A stretch of DNA of 64,000 nt from Siphonodentalium dalli (taxonomy: Eukaryota > Mollusca > Scaphopoda > Gadilida > Siphonodentaliidae). The notes under the pieces are model-generated. The model had not been told where the DNA came from. It saw nothing but the letters and a program-made list of their open reading frames with translations, and searched no databases. The translations under genes and the position numbers were made by a program. The stretch lies in NCBI GenBank assembly GCA_032622095.1, contig CP136064.1, positions 248,715,827 to 248,779,826 on the forward strand, given 5' to 3'. Below, piece after piece: positions 46,621 to 58,352 of this stretch (its first letter is position 1; each line of letters starts with the position of its first letter).

Positions 46621-48366
46621 AAAGGTTACACTGAAGTAATTCCATTGGTAGTGGTCTCCAATGGATTTTGGGATGCAGGAGAGAATTAACAAAATTCTGG
46701 GTTCTGATTGGTTAATAGTAGTATTGATGGTTAAATATTGCAATTACTCCTCTTGAAATTTCAGACGCCAAACAAAACATTGGCACATTGTAAAACATGC
46801 GGTCCTAGTTTAAATTTCTGTTCGTGTGAGGTAAGAAATCTGAATATTTTTTCATGCATTCCGACTTTAGATTGTAAATCCGAAATTTAAAGGTACATTC
46901 AATGCCCGACTGGACGATATTTTTCATGCAGAAACTTTGCGCATATGCCAATCCTGGTGACCATGTACTCGTTTGCCATAATTCGTGGATACTCAGGGCT
47001 TCAGGCCATTATATGTTAACACTGCATGAGGCCTATGGGAAATAATTACTTCACTGTAACCTATACCATGTTATAAGATGTCCCATCCGATCTCATACCT
47101 TAAACTAGTTGTGTTTTCTGTACCAACTTAAATTAATGCAATGGTAGCCCATTCATTGGAGGTTTTGATGATTACATATTGACTTTAAAAATTTTTTTTA
47201 AATTTTGTTCGGGCACTCCAAATGTCAAAAGGTAACTTATGGTAAATGATTCTTATTGTTTCCTTGCTATTTATTAAAGAGCTTTCCTAATATCGGCTAT
47301 TTACCTTTCTGTTGTGGTATTAATTTTAATGTTCTTGTTGGCTTTCGAGGTACCGATTTTCTATGAATGGAGGCCGAACATTTACTTCGGAAATTTGACT
47401 TATTTCGGGTAGAATCGGATTGGGGTCTATAAATCCTGGTGTAACAAAAAATGTATTTCCATCATCCATGTGTATTCATCTATATTGGTGTTTATAATAT
47501 GTTTAAACTGATCACGATCATTTCTGAGCAATGAGTTTAAACTCGGATATATACCGGGTAATGGAGTCTACACATCCTGGTGTAACAGAAAATGTATTTC
47601 CATGTGTATTCATAAATATTGGTGTTTTTAATATGTGTAAACTAATAAGGATAATTTCTGCGTTCAGGGTTTACTTGTAATAATATCATTCCCATTTACA
47701 ATGAGTTTAAACTCGGATACATACCGGGTGCATGATGGTGCATGTGCATTGTCTTAAATGTGAGCCATATCAGATCAATGTATGCACTACTAACATGTAT
47801 TAACGCAATGTTAATATATGTATTTCACGCATGATTTCCATATAAATATACCAGAGGTAAGGCTATAACATGTTATGTTTGATTGGTCCTCCTGTAATGC
47901 AATACAGACTACACATGATGACAACAAAAAGTAAATATTTTCATTAATCTTATATAGTTCCCAATTCTAATTTCTAAATATGTACCAACATGTATGGCAT
48001 GTGATTTCTTTCTTCAGAATAAAATAGTATACGTTACAGACTAAAAATGTTTGATAAACTATGGTTATCAACACAAGTACCCTATTTGGAATCATAATAT
48101 TTTGTCCATTATGACTATTATTCCTCTGATAATTGAGGAGGGTTTGCATACCCATATAATTTGGGCCACTCTTTGTTCATACATTTTCTCCTACATCGCC
48201 GGCCCAATTACAATGTTTGTAAAATGTAAATTTGTGCATTATATATGATGTAATTATTATATTTTCTAAATATTTTTGGCGAAATAAATACTCTGTAAAG
48301 CACCATTCCTGTGATATATATACCCAATGTTGGCATATCTAAGGTTCTTATAATTCTCTTTTACAG
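46621..48366. other. Distal part of the intron after VWA8
   Basis: A local duplication is visible at about 47390-47740 (GAGTTTAAACTCGGATAYATACCGGGT and AAAATGTATTTCCAT..TGTGTATTCAT occur twice). No exon is supported. Confidence 0.45.
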
Positions 48367-48387
48367 TTGTTACCAAGCCACCGCCAG
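48367..48387 (+). CDS. Linker microexon (21 nt) before VWA9
   Basis: The acceptor ATTCTCTTTTACAG precedes TTGTTACCAAGCCACCGCCAG and donor gtaata. In phase 1 it reads VVTKPPP plus a split codon that joins VWA9. Confidence 0.75.
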
Positions 48388-49155
48388 GTAATATTTAGTT
48401 TTAAATAATTCAGTTAATTGTATATGCATGCGGATCTATAACTGGACGCAATGAGCTGTGATAAAACACTCCGCTGGGGTGATCGGATGGGAATACATGT
48501 ATATGTGAGTTATATGCAGTAACTATCGTTGTCATTGCATGAATTTCCATATGTTTATCGGTGATGAATTTGTTCCGAACTAAATAGTAAAAATTTAAAA
48601 TCGTGCGTTGTTTTTTTCTGAAATAATATGATATACGTGTTCTCGGCATTAGTTGAAGGCTGAATTGTTCAGTGGGCAAGATGTATGGGTACTCGCTTAT
48701 CAGTGTTATTCACTGAAATATGCACACAGTATATTTTAAGCATGCATAATTCTCACGCGTACTCCAGTTTTGCAAAATTATGTTCAAAAATATTATCATT
48801 AAAATCATAAAAATCACGCGTTAAACTAATGGGACGATAAAAAAATAGGCACATTGTTCAAAGCATTACTACTAACGATATATGGTGAACAACCACCAGC
48901 GCTGGTGCCACACGAGCGCCTGGGCGGGGTATACTTAAGCCTATTACACTTAGTCAGACGAATTTCGACTCATCGATTGTTCTTTCAGGTATATATCTGA
49001 CTTCTATTAAACATGCGAATGTTTGTGTATGTATATACATGTAATACATATAAATATGTTTCTATGGGAGTCGTGTATATATATGCAAATGAAATGTTAT
49101 TCAAGTCAAGTTGGGACATCCGTAGTTACTAAATCTTCCAATCTAAACATTTTAG
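48388..49155. other. Intron before VWA9
   Basis: Nothing recognised. Confidence 0.45.
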
Positions 49156-49719
49156 CCTGCTCAACCAAAGTTGATATAGCTTTTGTGATTGACTCATCAA
49201 CCAGTGTTAACGAAAACAATTTCGTGAAGGTGAAGGACTTTACGTCACGTTTGCTTGAACTTGCGGATATTGACTCTGGTGCGGTTCAAATTGCTGTGTT
49301 GACCTACAGCACGGAGGTCTACGTGCAATTCCACCTCGACAGATATTCAACAAAGGAAGCCGTTTTGAACGCCATCTCAGCTATACCTTATCGATACGGC
49401 AGCACTAACACTGCCGACGGCCTCAAAATAATGCGAGAAGAACTCTTCAGTACTCACTATGGAGCCAGGCCAGACGCTGATCACATCGCCATAGTAATCA
49501 CTGATGGTGTATCCAATATAAACGGACGCGATACTATTCCACAAGCTCGAGAAGCCAAAGATGTTGGTATTCATATTTATGCTATTGGAATTGGTTTGGG
49601 GGACACAAGGGAGCTGAATGGAATAGCGTCGGAGCCATACCGCGATAACAGATTCATAGTACAGGACTTCCGTTCTCTCCAGAATATTGACAAGAAGCTG
49701 TTCGCAGCCATCTGTATAG
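49156..49719 (+). CDS. VWA9 exon: complete VWA domain
   Basis: This 564-nt exon (acceptor AACATTTTAG, donor TGTATAG|gtagaa) is phase 1 to 1 and encodes 188 codons like VWA2. It starts (A/G)-CSTKVDIAFVI and has DSSTS, YRYGSTNTADGL, VITDG, IHIYAIGIGLGDTREL and the closing AAICIG. The Pro of the usual CPG end is Ile. All metal ligands and both cysteines are present. Reading on past the donor gives an 17-codon tail to a TAA at 49770 with no similarity to linkers; it is treated as intron. Confidence 0.94.
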
Positions 49720-49825
49720 GTAGAACAACGCACAGCACGGGTTCATGGTCAAAAAACACGCACCACAGTTAATATTACAGCACCCGGTTATATCATCACC
49801 AAAATTGTTAATGTTATGTCACTGG

Positions 49826-50290
49826 TTCAGGAAGTCAAAAGCACCCGTTGGTTGCAAACTGTCCATGCACACATAACCTTCCCTTGTTGATAACTGTTGT
49901 ATTTAAATGTATGTGACTGTTATAATATACATTCGTTACAGCACATGTTGTGGATTCTAACTGTGGAGATTGTTACCAACACACTGAGTTAGGAATCCAA
50001 AAGCACCCGTTGGTTGCCAAACTGTCCCTGCACACACAAAAAAACGTTCCCATGTTGACAATTTGTTGTATTTAAATGTTATTATTCAAATATATATGTG
50101 TTACAGCACCGGTTGAGGATTCTAACAGTGGCGATCACAATATTGTAACTTATTACCCAAACACTGGACTAGGAAACAAACTGTCACTGCACAACACTAT
50201 AACGCTCCTGTGTTTGTTAATTTAAAATGTATGTGTTTGTTCAAAGAGTCGTTGCAGTACTGGTTGCGGATTCTAATGTGACCGAATGTA
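49826..50290 (+). repeat. ~160-bp tandem repeat, three diverged copies
   Basis: Units begin with AGGAAKYCAAAAGCACCCGTTGG-like sequence at about 49829, 49990 and 50169. All run through CAAACTGTC..GCACA, TATTTAAATGT, GTTACAGCAC..GTTG and GGATTCTAA. Confidence 0.8.
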
Positions 50291-51308
50291 CAACACAATA
50301 TCTGGTGTTGGTCTCATAATTCATGTTTGCATGCCACATTATCATGCGTTGTACACTAGTCCTATGCTATATTCTAATGTTGATGTTGGTGGGCCATGTT
50401 GATGTAGTATTGATGTTGGTGGAACAAACTAAAACAGCTGTTTTAGGATAGGCAATTTCATTGAATTGTCATTTTCGGTAGATTCGAACGATTCGCGCGT
50501 CAGACCACAGATAGTATCTGCTAGGAGCTTCAATAACATACATGTAACTATATTGAAATGATGTAATTAGTGGAACCATTATTTTATGACGTTATATGGT
50601 GGAGTTTTTGTTCTTGTGGTACTTGTGAGCACAGAGGCAGTCGTTGTTGGCATATTTTTATATTATATGTGTACCTGAATTCTTTCAGTTGACAATCGCC
50701 TTCTGTTCGGTCATTCATATTTGCAGACCTGACATAAGCAATGCTTATTGCAAGCAAACTTTTACTGAGAATGGCGATTTTTGAGAATTTCGTATGTATT
50801 TTCTAGGCCTGTGTTTAATTTTGATTCTTGTCTACATTGGTTTACACAATCACAATCCGAGGTTTATCGGCGGGACCCACCAACATTTCAGCTTTATAGC
50901 AGGACTCGTTATCAATGCTTATTATTCATGTTACGCACTGACTCCCAAAAAGCACAACACTATTCATGAGTTTATGTCGTCCACGAAACCTGCTATCTCG
51001 AAAATATTTAATGCATAGAAAGTTTTAACATATCACGAATATAATATGCTCGACCAATTGCACCCTTGTTCCCAATGAAGTCTCATCATATTTAAATTCA
51101 GCACTTTATTTATTTGTTTCGTTTCCGACTGTGATTGCTGAATCGCTCTGCAATACTGCAATACCATGTATGGCCAAGACGAAGACAAAATGGACGCTGT
51201 TAAAATAAAGATAGCTGTAGATTCGAGCTTCGTTCTTTTGGACCAGGCTTGATGATACATAAAGCGTGTTTAGTTTTACTGCTAACAGAATATCACGGTT
51301 CTTTATTT

Positions 51309-51746
51309 GTGACCCGCCATATCAAATCCAGTCGTAAGTCGGGATTTTTTTTACCCTGTGCCAATGCATTCTCTTATATATGCGAGTCGATCATAGGTCG
51401 CCTCGCATATATAAGAGAATGCATTGGCCTAACAATCATGTTTTTTAAATAAATGTTTTTGACAATTTTAGGACATAAAATAAAAAACATCCATTACCCT
51501 GCAGGGAGCCCCACAAATATATAGAAGCATATAGAAGAGTGTCGTATGCTCATGTTTGTCTGGGGCTCTGTATGGGTGAAATTATAAAATTATTAAAGAA
51601 TACAAGAAAAATTATTAAAATTGTTAGGCCATTGCATTCTCTTATATATGCGAGGCGACCTATGGTCGACTCGCATATATAAGAGAATGCATTGGCACAG
51701 GGTAAAGAAATCCCGACTTACGACTGGATTTGATATGGCGGGTCAC
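51309..51746. mobile_element. Family-A element with palindrome pair
   Basis: The outer ends are GTGACCCGCC and GGCGGGTCAC, flanked by ATTT on both sides. The palindromes are 51361-51427 and 51629-51695, the latter with one base change (CCATTGC) at its left tip. The centre is the same as in 38321-38769. Confidence 0.88.
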
Positions 51747-52188
51747 ATTTCTCATGATGATTCGTTGAGTTCTTGCTATTCATGCATGTGTGGAAAACAC
51801 GTAACGCTTAAAAGCATTATAGATGGTACAAACTAAGAAACCTATACTAATTGAGTCTACAGAAACTGTCTTCGCTTGAGATTAAAACCAAAATATACAA
51901 AATGAGAGTGCTTCTTTTGTTTGATGTAGTGTTCTTGTAAGAATGCCTTACTGATATCTTCAAAACTATAATTTGTGAGCAACTTCATTTGCATATCATC
52001 TACCAAACTTTTGATTATCGAATGTATATTATATATCTTTTATTTGGTTCATTAAATACACTGAAAATCGGCATACTGAGCTTATTTGCAACTAAACAAT
52101 CGTTTGTTGAGAACATTGCTTAATGGTCTTTGCTAAATACAACTTGTCATGACCTATATTAAGATAAGAATATACCTTATGTTTACAG

Positions 52189-52248
52189 CAACAACAACAA
52201 CGGCGGAACCGACAACCACACGTCCGATCGCACCACCTCCTGATCCGG
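52189..52248 (+). CDS. Thr/Pro linker exon (60 nt) between VWA9 and VWA10
   Basis: The acceptor ATGTTTACAG precedes 60 nt ending GATCCG|ggtaag-type donor (gtaagt at 52249). In phase 1 it reads ATTTTAEPTTTRPIAPPPDP plus a split Gly codon joined to VWA10. The composition is mucin-like, as for 631-906 and 63385-63465. Confidence 0.82.
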
Positions 52249-52906
52249 GTAAGTTATCAAATCGCAATACTCCCACAGTCGGCTCACTGATGTGGACTTG
52301 CAGATAATAAGAGCATCGGTGTTCAGCAGACTATTGTTGAAACTCACAAATTCAAGAATAGAAATACTATAACATTTTCTATACAAAAAAAACTTGATCT
52401 CTAAACATTTTTGTCTAAAACCAGAAAAAAAATTGTAATGTAAGAAATCACATGATCACTTTCTCTAACACGTTTTCTTATAACCAATACTCTAGATATA
52501 AGAAAATGTGCTACAGGTGAATAACGTTTTATAGACTTTTTCCCGAATAAGAAATTATTTCTTAAAATGAGAACATTAAGTCTCAAAATAGGAACTATTT
52601 TCTTACCTAGAAAATCTTTTTGGCAGTGTGACTAAAGACTTAGAAAATAAATGGTCGAACAGTTGATTATTATTATTATTAAAAAATATGTAGATGTATT
52701 TGTAAAGAAGAAAAAATACTATAACATTCCATATGTGCATGTTTCTGGGGTACTTCAATTCAATTTAATAATACACTCGTCATCAATTGACATAGAGAGA
52801 GGAAAATACATGGTTCCAATTTCAAAAGTGTGCACACTATATGTTGGATTGTGCATGCGCGCAGTGATTTATATGTATAAATCTGACTTTGTAATATGGG
52901 TTATAT

Positions 52907-53316
52907 GTGACCCGCCATATCAAATCCAGTCGTAAGTCGGGATTGTTTTACCCTGTGTCTCGCATATATAAGAGAATGCATTGGCCTAACAATTTGTTAT
53001 AATTTTTTTTAAATAAATGTTTCTTACAATTTTTAGGACATAAAATAAAAAAACATCCATTACCCTGCAGGGAGCCCCACACATATATAGAAGCATATAG
53101 AAGAGTGTCGTCTGCTCATGTTTGTCTGGGGCTCTGTATGGGTGAAATTATAACATTGTTAAAGAATAAATTATTAAAATTGTAAAAAATTGTTAGGCCA
53201 ATGCATTCTCTTATATATGCGAGGCGACCTATGGTCGACTCGCATATATAAGAGAATGCATTGGTACAGGGTGAAAAAAATCCCGACTTACGACTGGATT
53301 TGATATGGCGGGTCAC
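52907..53316. mobile_element. Family-A element with one hairpin arm deleted
   Basis: The outer ends are intact (GTGACCCGCC.. and ..GGCGGGTCAC). The left palindrome keeps only its right arm (52959-52984, CTCGCATATATAAGAGAATG..) directly after CCCTGTGT. The other arm and loop, about 40 bp, are gone. The right palindrome is complete (53198-53264). Confidence 0.88.
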
Positions 53317-53600
53317 ATATGTGGTCAGTAATCAGTGGGCTTGGATCGGTTGGAATAGCGTTTTTCGTATGCGTCAGGAGTTCATCATTATTGACTACCC
53401 TCTTAATAAATAGTGCAAGATTAGTAAGCGTTCGTTTAATACCGCTATTGAACAGGTTGGCTAGCTTCAATGTGGTGGGTCTTTTGTAGTAGTATCGCTT
53501 TGTGTATGTTGATCTTAGCTCTATCAGGTTTGGGCACACTAAAATATAATGAAATTCGTCTCCGATTCCCTTTCCACATAACGAGCACAATCTCTCGTTA
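53317..53600 (-). pseudogene. LINE (non-LTR retrotransposon) C-terminal fragment
   Basis: A minus-strand frame reads CSLCGKGIGDEFHYILVCPN.. followed by a Lys/Tyr/Thr-rich stretch. A C-x2-C..H-x4-C zinc-knuckle-like motif of this kind with E-x-H and CP is typical of the extreme C-terminus of non-LTR reverse transcriptases. About 95 residues are visible. The fragment stops at the family-A element, whose insertion or co-mobilisation marks the boundary. No RT core is present. Confidence 0.55.
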
Positions 53601-54037
53601 TATGGGGTGTTAGTCCAGGATCAGTTCCCGGTGGTTTCTGGACCTGAACCTCGCTTAATGGCAATACAATATTGTTGTTTTTTTTATCCAGAATTTCGGT
53701 TGGATAAAATGTGCTCTAATCCACCTATAGCAGAGAGTATTAAATTGGTAAATTCAAACTATTAGCACGTGCAGTCAATGTCGATATTTGAAGCACGCTA
53801 TATGCATATTATCTGCGAAGTATTCAATATAAGTTTTGAAAGATTTGTGTTGGGTATCAATATTTTATAACGTGGCTTTCGTTTGTTGAGTCTTTTTATT
53901 GCCACTCAAACATAATACAATTGTAGGTTATAATATGTGGACTTCAACTGCTGGGATTATATATATTTTATTTGGAGTTTTTGTGTCACGAAAATAAAAA
54001 ATAAAACTGTAACAAATGTTTTTGTATACTGACGCAG

Positions 54038-54201
54038 GTTGTGGTCTCGAAAAGGTCGATCTCGCAATTGTTATCGACTCTTCAACCAGCGTGACAGAGA
54101 AGAACTTCTTGTTTGTCAAAGAATTCGCGAAAGCGATGCTAATACCAGCCGACATAGACAGTGGTAATACAAGGGTGGCCGTTCTCTCCTACAGCACTGA
54201 C
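54038..54201 (+). CDS. VWA10 exon a: N-terminal part of VWA domain
   Basis: This 164-nt exon has acceptor TACTGACGCAG and donor ACTGAC|gtgagt. It starts in phase 1 and ends in phase 0 after residue 55 (SYSTD). It carries GCGLEKVDLAIVI and the MIDAS motif DSSTS. The remainder of the domain is 6.7 kb downstream at 60915-61317. The two together make exactly 567 nt, and the junction STD|VMIHFHLNEF aligns without gap to STQVHIEFHLNEF of VWA3. Confidence 0.92.
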
Positions 54202-54296
54202 GTGAGTTATTTTTATCATTAGGTCACATCAATTTTATTAGTTGGTTTAGGGACAGCAGGGCTCAAACTGTATAGATAGATAAGGGGCCAATATCG

Positions 54297-54641
54297 CAAC
54301 ATATCCTCGCCCGAATCGCACATAATCGACCTATAATGTGAAATAGGTACATAATGTGATTATTTTACTCTGAAATAAGCAGACTTATACTTGTTATTTC
54401 GTTTTATGGTGCGGGCCACAGTGAAAACACATGTTAAAGAGCGTACACATGAAAAGTCCTGAGTTGAGTTATTTGTGTCATTGTCCGCACATAATCTGCT
54501 TAGAATCGCCTCACTATGAGTCGATAATTGTGCTGAAAATGAGAGCGTTTTAGTCAAAATGAGGCGATTCTAAGCATATTATCTACCTAAAACAAGTTGT
54601 ATTATAAGCAGATAATGTGCGATTTTGGGGAGAACAGGCTG
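54297..54641. mobile_element. Family-D MITE, complete
   Basis: The ends are CAACATATCCTCGC at the left and GGGAGAACAGGCTG at the right, an imperfect inverted repeat. The interior has GCGGGCCACAGTGAAAACAC and the GAATCGCCTCA..TGAGGCGATTC hairpin. Its orientation is opposite to the copies at 9984 and 15492. Confidence 0.85.
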
Positions 54642-55136
54642 AGTATCACAAGCTCCGATAAATTATATTGACATTTCGTTCGGCGATTTACTTACATGGC
54701 TGTTGACGCACTTCAGTAAACAGCAGATATTCATTTGCAATTATTTGTTGCGATATTGCAGATTAAGGTATTTAGACACATCAAAACATGAATATTTCAA
54801 TTTTTCTCATTTTCCCAATATGATATTGCAGCCTATTCTTACGAAAATCCGCACATTGTATGCTTACAATAGAAGTCATTTTAGGTTGATAATCTGCTGA
54901 GAATCGCCTCATTTTGAGTCCTTAATATGCTAACAATGAGAAATTTATTTCTAAAATTTCAGTTTTATGAATACGAAGCGAAGCGAAACGCCTATCAAAA
55001 ACCACGTGACTCCAGCGTCCTACTTCGCTCAGCTGTAACTAATCCCTCCACTTTCTTCTGGCCTTTTATAACCCCATAAAGTTTATTGCTCCTCGATGGG
55101 AGGCTGGGAGGGTTGGTAATATTAATGACATTACAA

Positions 55137-55217
55137 GTATTCATAAAACTGAAATTTGAGAAATAAATTTCTCATTTTCATTTCATAATTTCATGTCATT
55201 AATATTACATATGGAAT
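55137..55217. repeat. Internal complementary region of the DIRS element
   Basis: GTATTCATAAAACTGAAATTT.. (55137-55173) is the reverse complement of the left outer end (about 54938-54973). It is followed immediately by ATTTTCATTTCATAATTTCA.. (to about 55217), the reverse complement of the right outer end (about 59681-59727). The two halves meet at CTC, the shared terminal bases. Confidence 0.82.
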
Positions 55218-55481
55218 ATTACCGATTCCAACAGTAAATCTATAAAGGAGGTGGGATACAAGAGAACAATAAACTATCTTACTCATAACTTGTTCTTTTC
55301 TTCCCATAAATCATCATTCTTCCCTCACAAAGTATTTCCCAAATGTATACACACCAATAACACTTCCTATATATATACAGAAAAATATGTATTACAATTA
55401 TATACATAATAAAAATCAATTTTGCAACTCGCCAGAAAGGCGGTCCCACTCCAAAACTATAGCCCAAGATTGTGCCACACT

Positions 55482-56285
55482 TCACGTTGAATGACCAGTA
55501 ACATGATCTAAAACTTGCTGCTGTTCATTATAACAGAGTTTTATACAATCCACCAACCAACGAGAAATTGTCTGACTCGTCACTGGTTGATGAGGTTTAT
55601 TCAAAGCCAAAAACAAATTGCGATAATTATCCACCGTAGTAGCTTCGCTACGGAACCCAACTGTACGATTAAGGTAGAGAATTAATGCCCTCTTAGGGTC
55701 CAGCTTTTCACATTGTGGAAAACTAGGAATAAATATTGACTGCGTAATGTGATTTGGACGATCCTGTTTAGACAAACCAGCCCTTCTAAACAGAATACCT
55801 TGTGGTTGAATGTTTATATAGCCTTCTCCAATATTCAGCGCCTGTAGGTCACTACAACGTCTAAAGGAGGTAACAGCCACCAACATAACAGTCTTTAAAG
55901 TCACCAGCCTTAATGAAACATCCTCCATTGGTTCGAAAGGGGGCATATGTAGGCATTCTAAAATGATAGAAAGATCCCATGATGGTAATAAATGTCGGAT
56001 TGGAGGTCTTTCATTAAAACCACCTTTCAACATTCTGATGACCATAGGATGTTGACCTACGGGATGTCCTTCAATAGTCGGTAAAATTGCTGACATCATA
56101 GATCGATACCCTGTAATAGTTGAGTATGCTAATCCTTTGTCAAATAAGGATGACAAAAAATTTAAACATTCTGTTCGAGAAGCTGTATAGGGATCAATTT
56201 GTTCACTATGACACCAGCGACTGAATTGTCCAAACTTACAATCATAGTCTTTTCTGTTACCTGGCCTGCGGGAGGAAGATAACAA
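55482..56285 (-). pseudogene. DIRS tyrosine recombinase (truncated by a stop)
   Basis: A 267-codon minus-strand frame has the SAM-like N-terminal region (RKDYDCKFGQFSRWC, STITGYRSMMSAI) and the first catalytic block VTSFRRCSDLQAL, with the box-A Arg. It ends at HVTGHST followed by TGA at 55482-55484. In tyrosine recombinases the H-x-x-R motif follows here, so the stop sits at the expected second catalytic Arg (ACG TGA; a CGA to TGA change is the simplest explanation). The frame then continues SVAQSWAI.. toward the end of the protein. The enzyme is therefore predicted inactive. Confidence 0.8.
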
Positions 56286-57444
56286 TCTTCGAGCCCCTGT
56301 CTAAATGTCTGCTGTTTCATACTGCCGGTCGACAGAAGCCAGCCCATCAAGTTCAGATGTTCTGGACTCGAGTGCACTATCATTTCCTGCTCCTGTGTCA
56401 GAAATTTCGGACACAGAGGCAACAACACTGGAGGTGCCACGAGTAATTGAAGCAATCGGGGATACCAACACCTCCGATGCCAACATGGTGCGATCAAAAG
56501 TATCGTGCAATGAAACTGTATCATGTGAGATAACACCCTCGTTAAGAGAGGGAATGGTGGAAATGCATACGCAAATAGGTTGTTCCAAGGTATTGGTAAC
56601 GCATCCCGGACTTTGGCTTGTCGTTGGTACGTCCAAGCACAAAAACTATCGGTCTGAGTGTTCTGATCTGTTGCAGACAGATCTAAGTCAGGTTGACCCC
56701 ACCTGTTGAATAGTTGTTGCACTATCTCGCGATTGAGACATGTCATACGGACCTTGGTTGAAATTTGGGCTCAAATTGTTTTTTTTGTCGGCAGCCATCT
56801 TGTATTGTACTCTTTGCATGACTAAATTATTTAACCATTCGTTCTGATCTAACTTGTGTCGACTTATAAAGTCCGCCAACACATTGTTCCGCCCTCGAAC
56901 GTGGATTGCTTTCAACATGGTATTGTTCTTGATCGCTAACATCCACAATTTCTGTGTCAATTTCCACAGATTTGGAGACCTCGTGCCTCCTTGTTTGTTT
57001 ATATACTGACTGACTGTTGTCTGTCTGTATCAAAACATTTCGCCGTTAGATCTCCAATAAAAAATGAGACACTGTCCGAATAACAGCTTCTAGTTCCAGA
57101 CAATTTATGTGTGCTAACCTTTCCATAGGGGTCCAAAGTCCCTGTGTCACACAATTGTTCATCATCCCTCCCCAACCATGCGTCTTGGCTGCGTCCGTGG
57201 TGATTGGATTTCGGTCGAAATTGGTGTGAGAGATCGGCCTCTCAAAATGTTCCGATCCTGTAACCACCATGTTAGCTGACTTATGAGATCCACAGTCAAA
57301 GGAATGCTGTGGGTTAACTCCGTTCGTAATGGGTACCAATACTTTGTGAGATGCCACTGAATCGGTCGCATGAAAAATCGAGCATTTGGAATGAGATCTA
57401 ATAGGGATGCAATTATCCCTAACAGTACAAAGTACTGCCGGCAC
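56286..57444 (-). pseudogene. DIRS RNase H and connecting region, frameshifted
   Basis: Minus-strand fragments in different frames carry RNase H-type sequence. These are TDAAKTHGWGGMMN with TQGLWTPMERLAHINCLELEA (57046-57444 frame), HVRGRNNVLADFISRH (56688-56960 frame), and DLDLSATDQNTQTDSFCAW..PWNNLFAYAFPPF (56162-56746 frame). The order matches the RT-RNase H to recombinase stretch of DIRS pol. Several frame changes mark it as non-functional. Confidence 0.72.
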
Positions 57445-57479
57445 TGTTTGGTCCTTTCATTAGACTTAACGTGATGTTC

Positions 57480-58210
57480 TTCAGAGTTAACACTCATTCC
57501 TCTGAAGGATAAACCATGCCTTGCATGAGATTGAACCGGCAGCCCAGGTAATTGACCTGTTGGCTGATCATCAGTTGTGATTTTTCTTCGTTGATCAGAA
57601 ACCCTAGGCTTGTCAAAATATTGAGAACGAGCCTGCGATCTGTGATGAATTGAGTCCGGTTGAAATTCACTACCAACCAATCGTCTAAGAATGAAATCAG
57701 ACGTATGCCCCGCCCCTCATACGCAGGTAATCTGCGACCACGGAGGTGATTCTTGTGAACACCAGAGTCGACATTGTTGGACCAAAACATAGGGCTCGAA
57801 ATTGATAAGTTTTCTTTTGAAATTGAAATCTCAGATCTTTTCGATTGTGTTCTTCGATTTTCACATGGAAATATGCGTCGCATATATAGGTCTAGTGTGA
57901 AAGCCTGATCTCCTTTGAGGAGAAGCTGAATAACTGACTGAACTGTGTCCATTTGAAGTTATTTTTCACAATGAACTGATTTAGTGGTTTGACATTTAGA
58001 ACTGACCTCCATTTCCCGTTTTTCTTTGGCACAAGAAAAAGAGTGCTGTAAAAACCGTCGAGAGCCATATGTTTTGGAACCATTTCTATGACATTTTTTA
58101 TCAGAAGATTTTCTATCTCCTGTTGAATCAAATTTATTTGACTGGGGAGGAACCTTGTTCTCTTTGACCCCCATAAATTTTGGATGAGTGTGGAACTCGA
58201 AAACAAAACC
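57480..58210 (-). pseudogene. DIRS reverse transcriptase remnant
   Basis: The N-terminal RT blocks (EIENLLIKNVIEMVP, GFYSTLFLVPKKNGKWR, VLNVKPLN) are on the frame 57892-58206. The catalytic block LISFLDDWLV is on the frame 57494-57952 (FLDD at about 57680-57691). Between them the frame is shifted, so the block with the first catalytic Asp is not in continuous frame. F/YLDDWL is typical of DIRS reverse transcriptases. Confidence 0.78.
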
Positions 58211-58352
58211 TTCCGTTATTGTTCGCAACACCCATTGATCGGTTGTCACTTGATGCCAGAATTTCGAAAAATGTGACAACCGACCTCCCACAGGGACTTT
58301 TGGTAAAGGATGGACGATACTTACAAGATAGTCATTGTGATCCGTATCTGCC

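Larger units (their letters stand above)
49720..52188. other. Intron after VWA9
   Basis: It contains a ~160-bp triplication (49826-50290) and a family-A element (51309-51746). No exon is recognised; the open frames at 50781-51018 lack domain features. Confidence 0.55.
52249..54037. other. Intron before VWA10
   Basis: It holds a partly deleted family-A element (52907-53316) and, abutting it, a minus-strand LINE fragment (53317-53600). Nothing else is recognised. Confidence 0.55.

Noticed and set aside
46765-46802. Possible microexon after AATTTCAG at 46764
   Set aside because: In phase 1 it runs into TAA before any donor.
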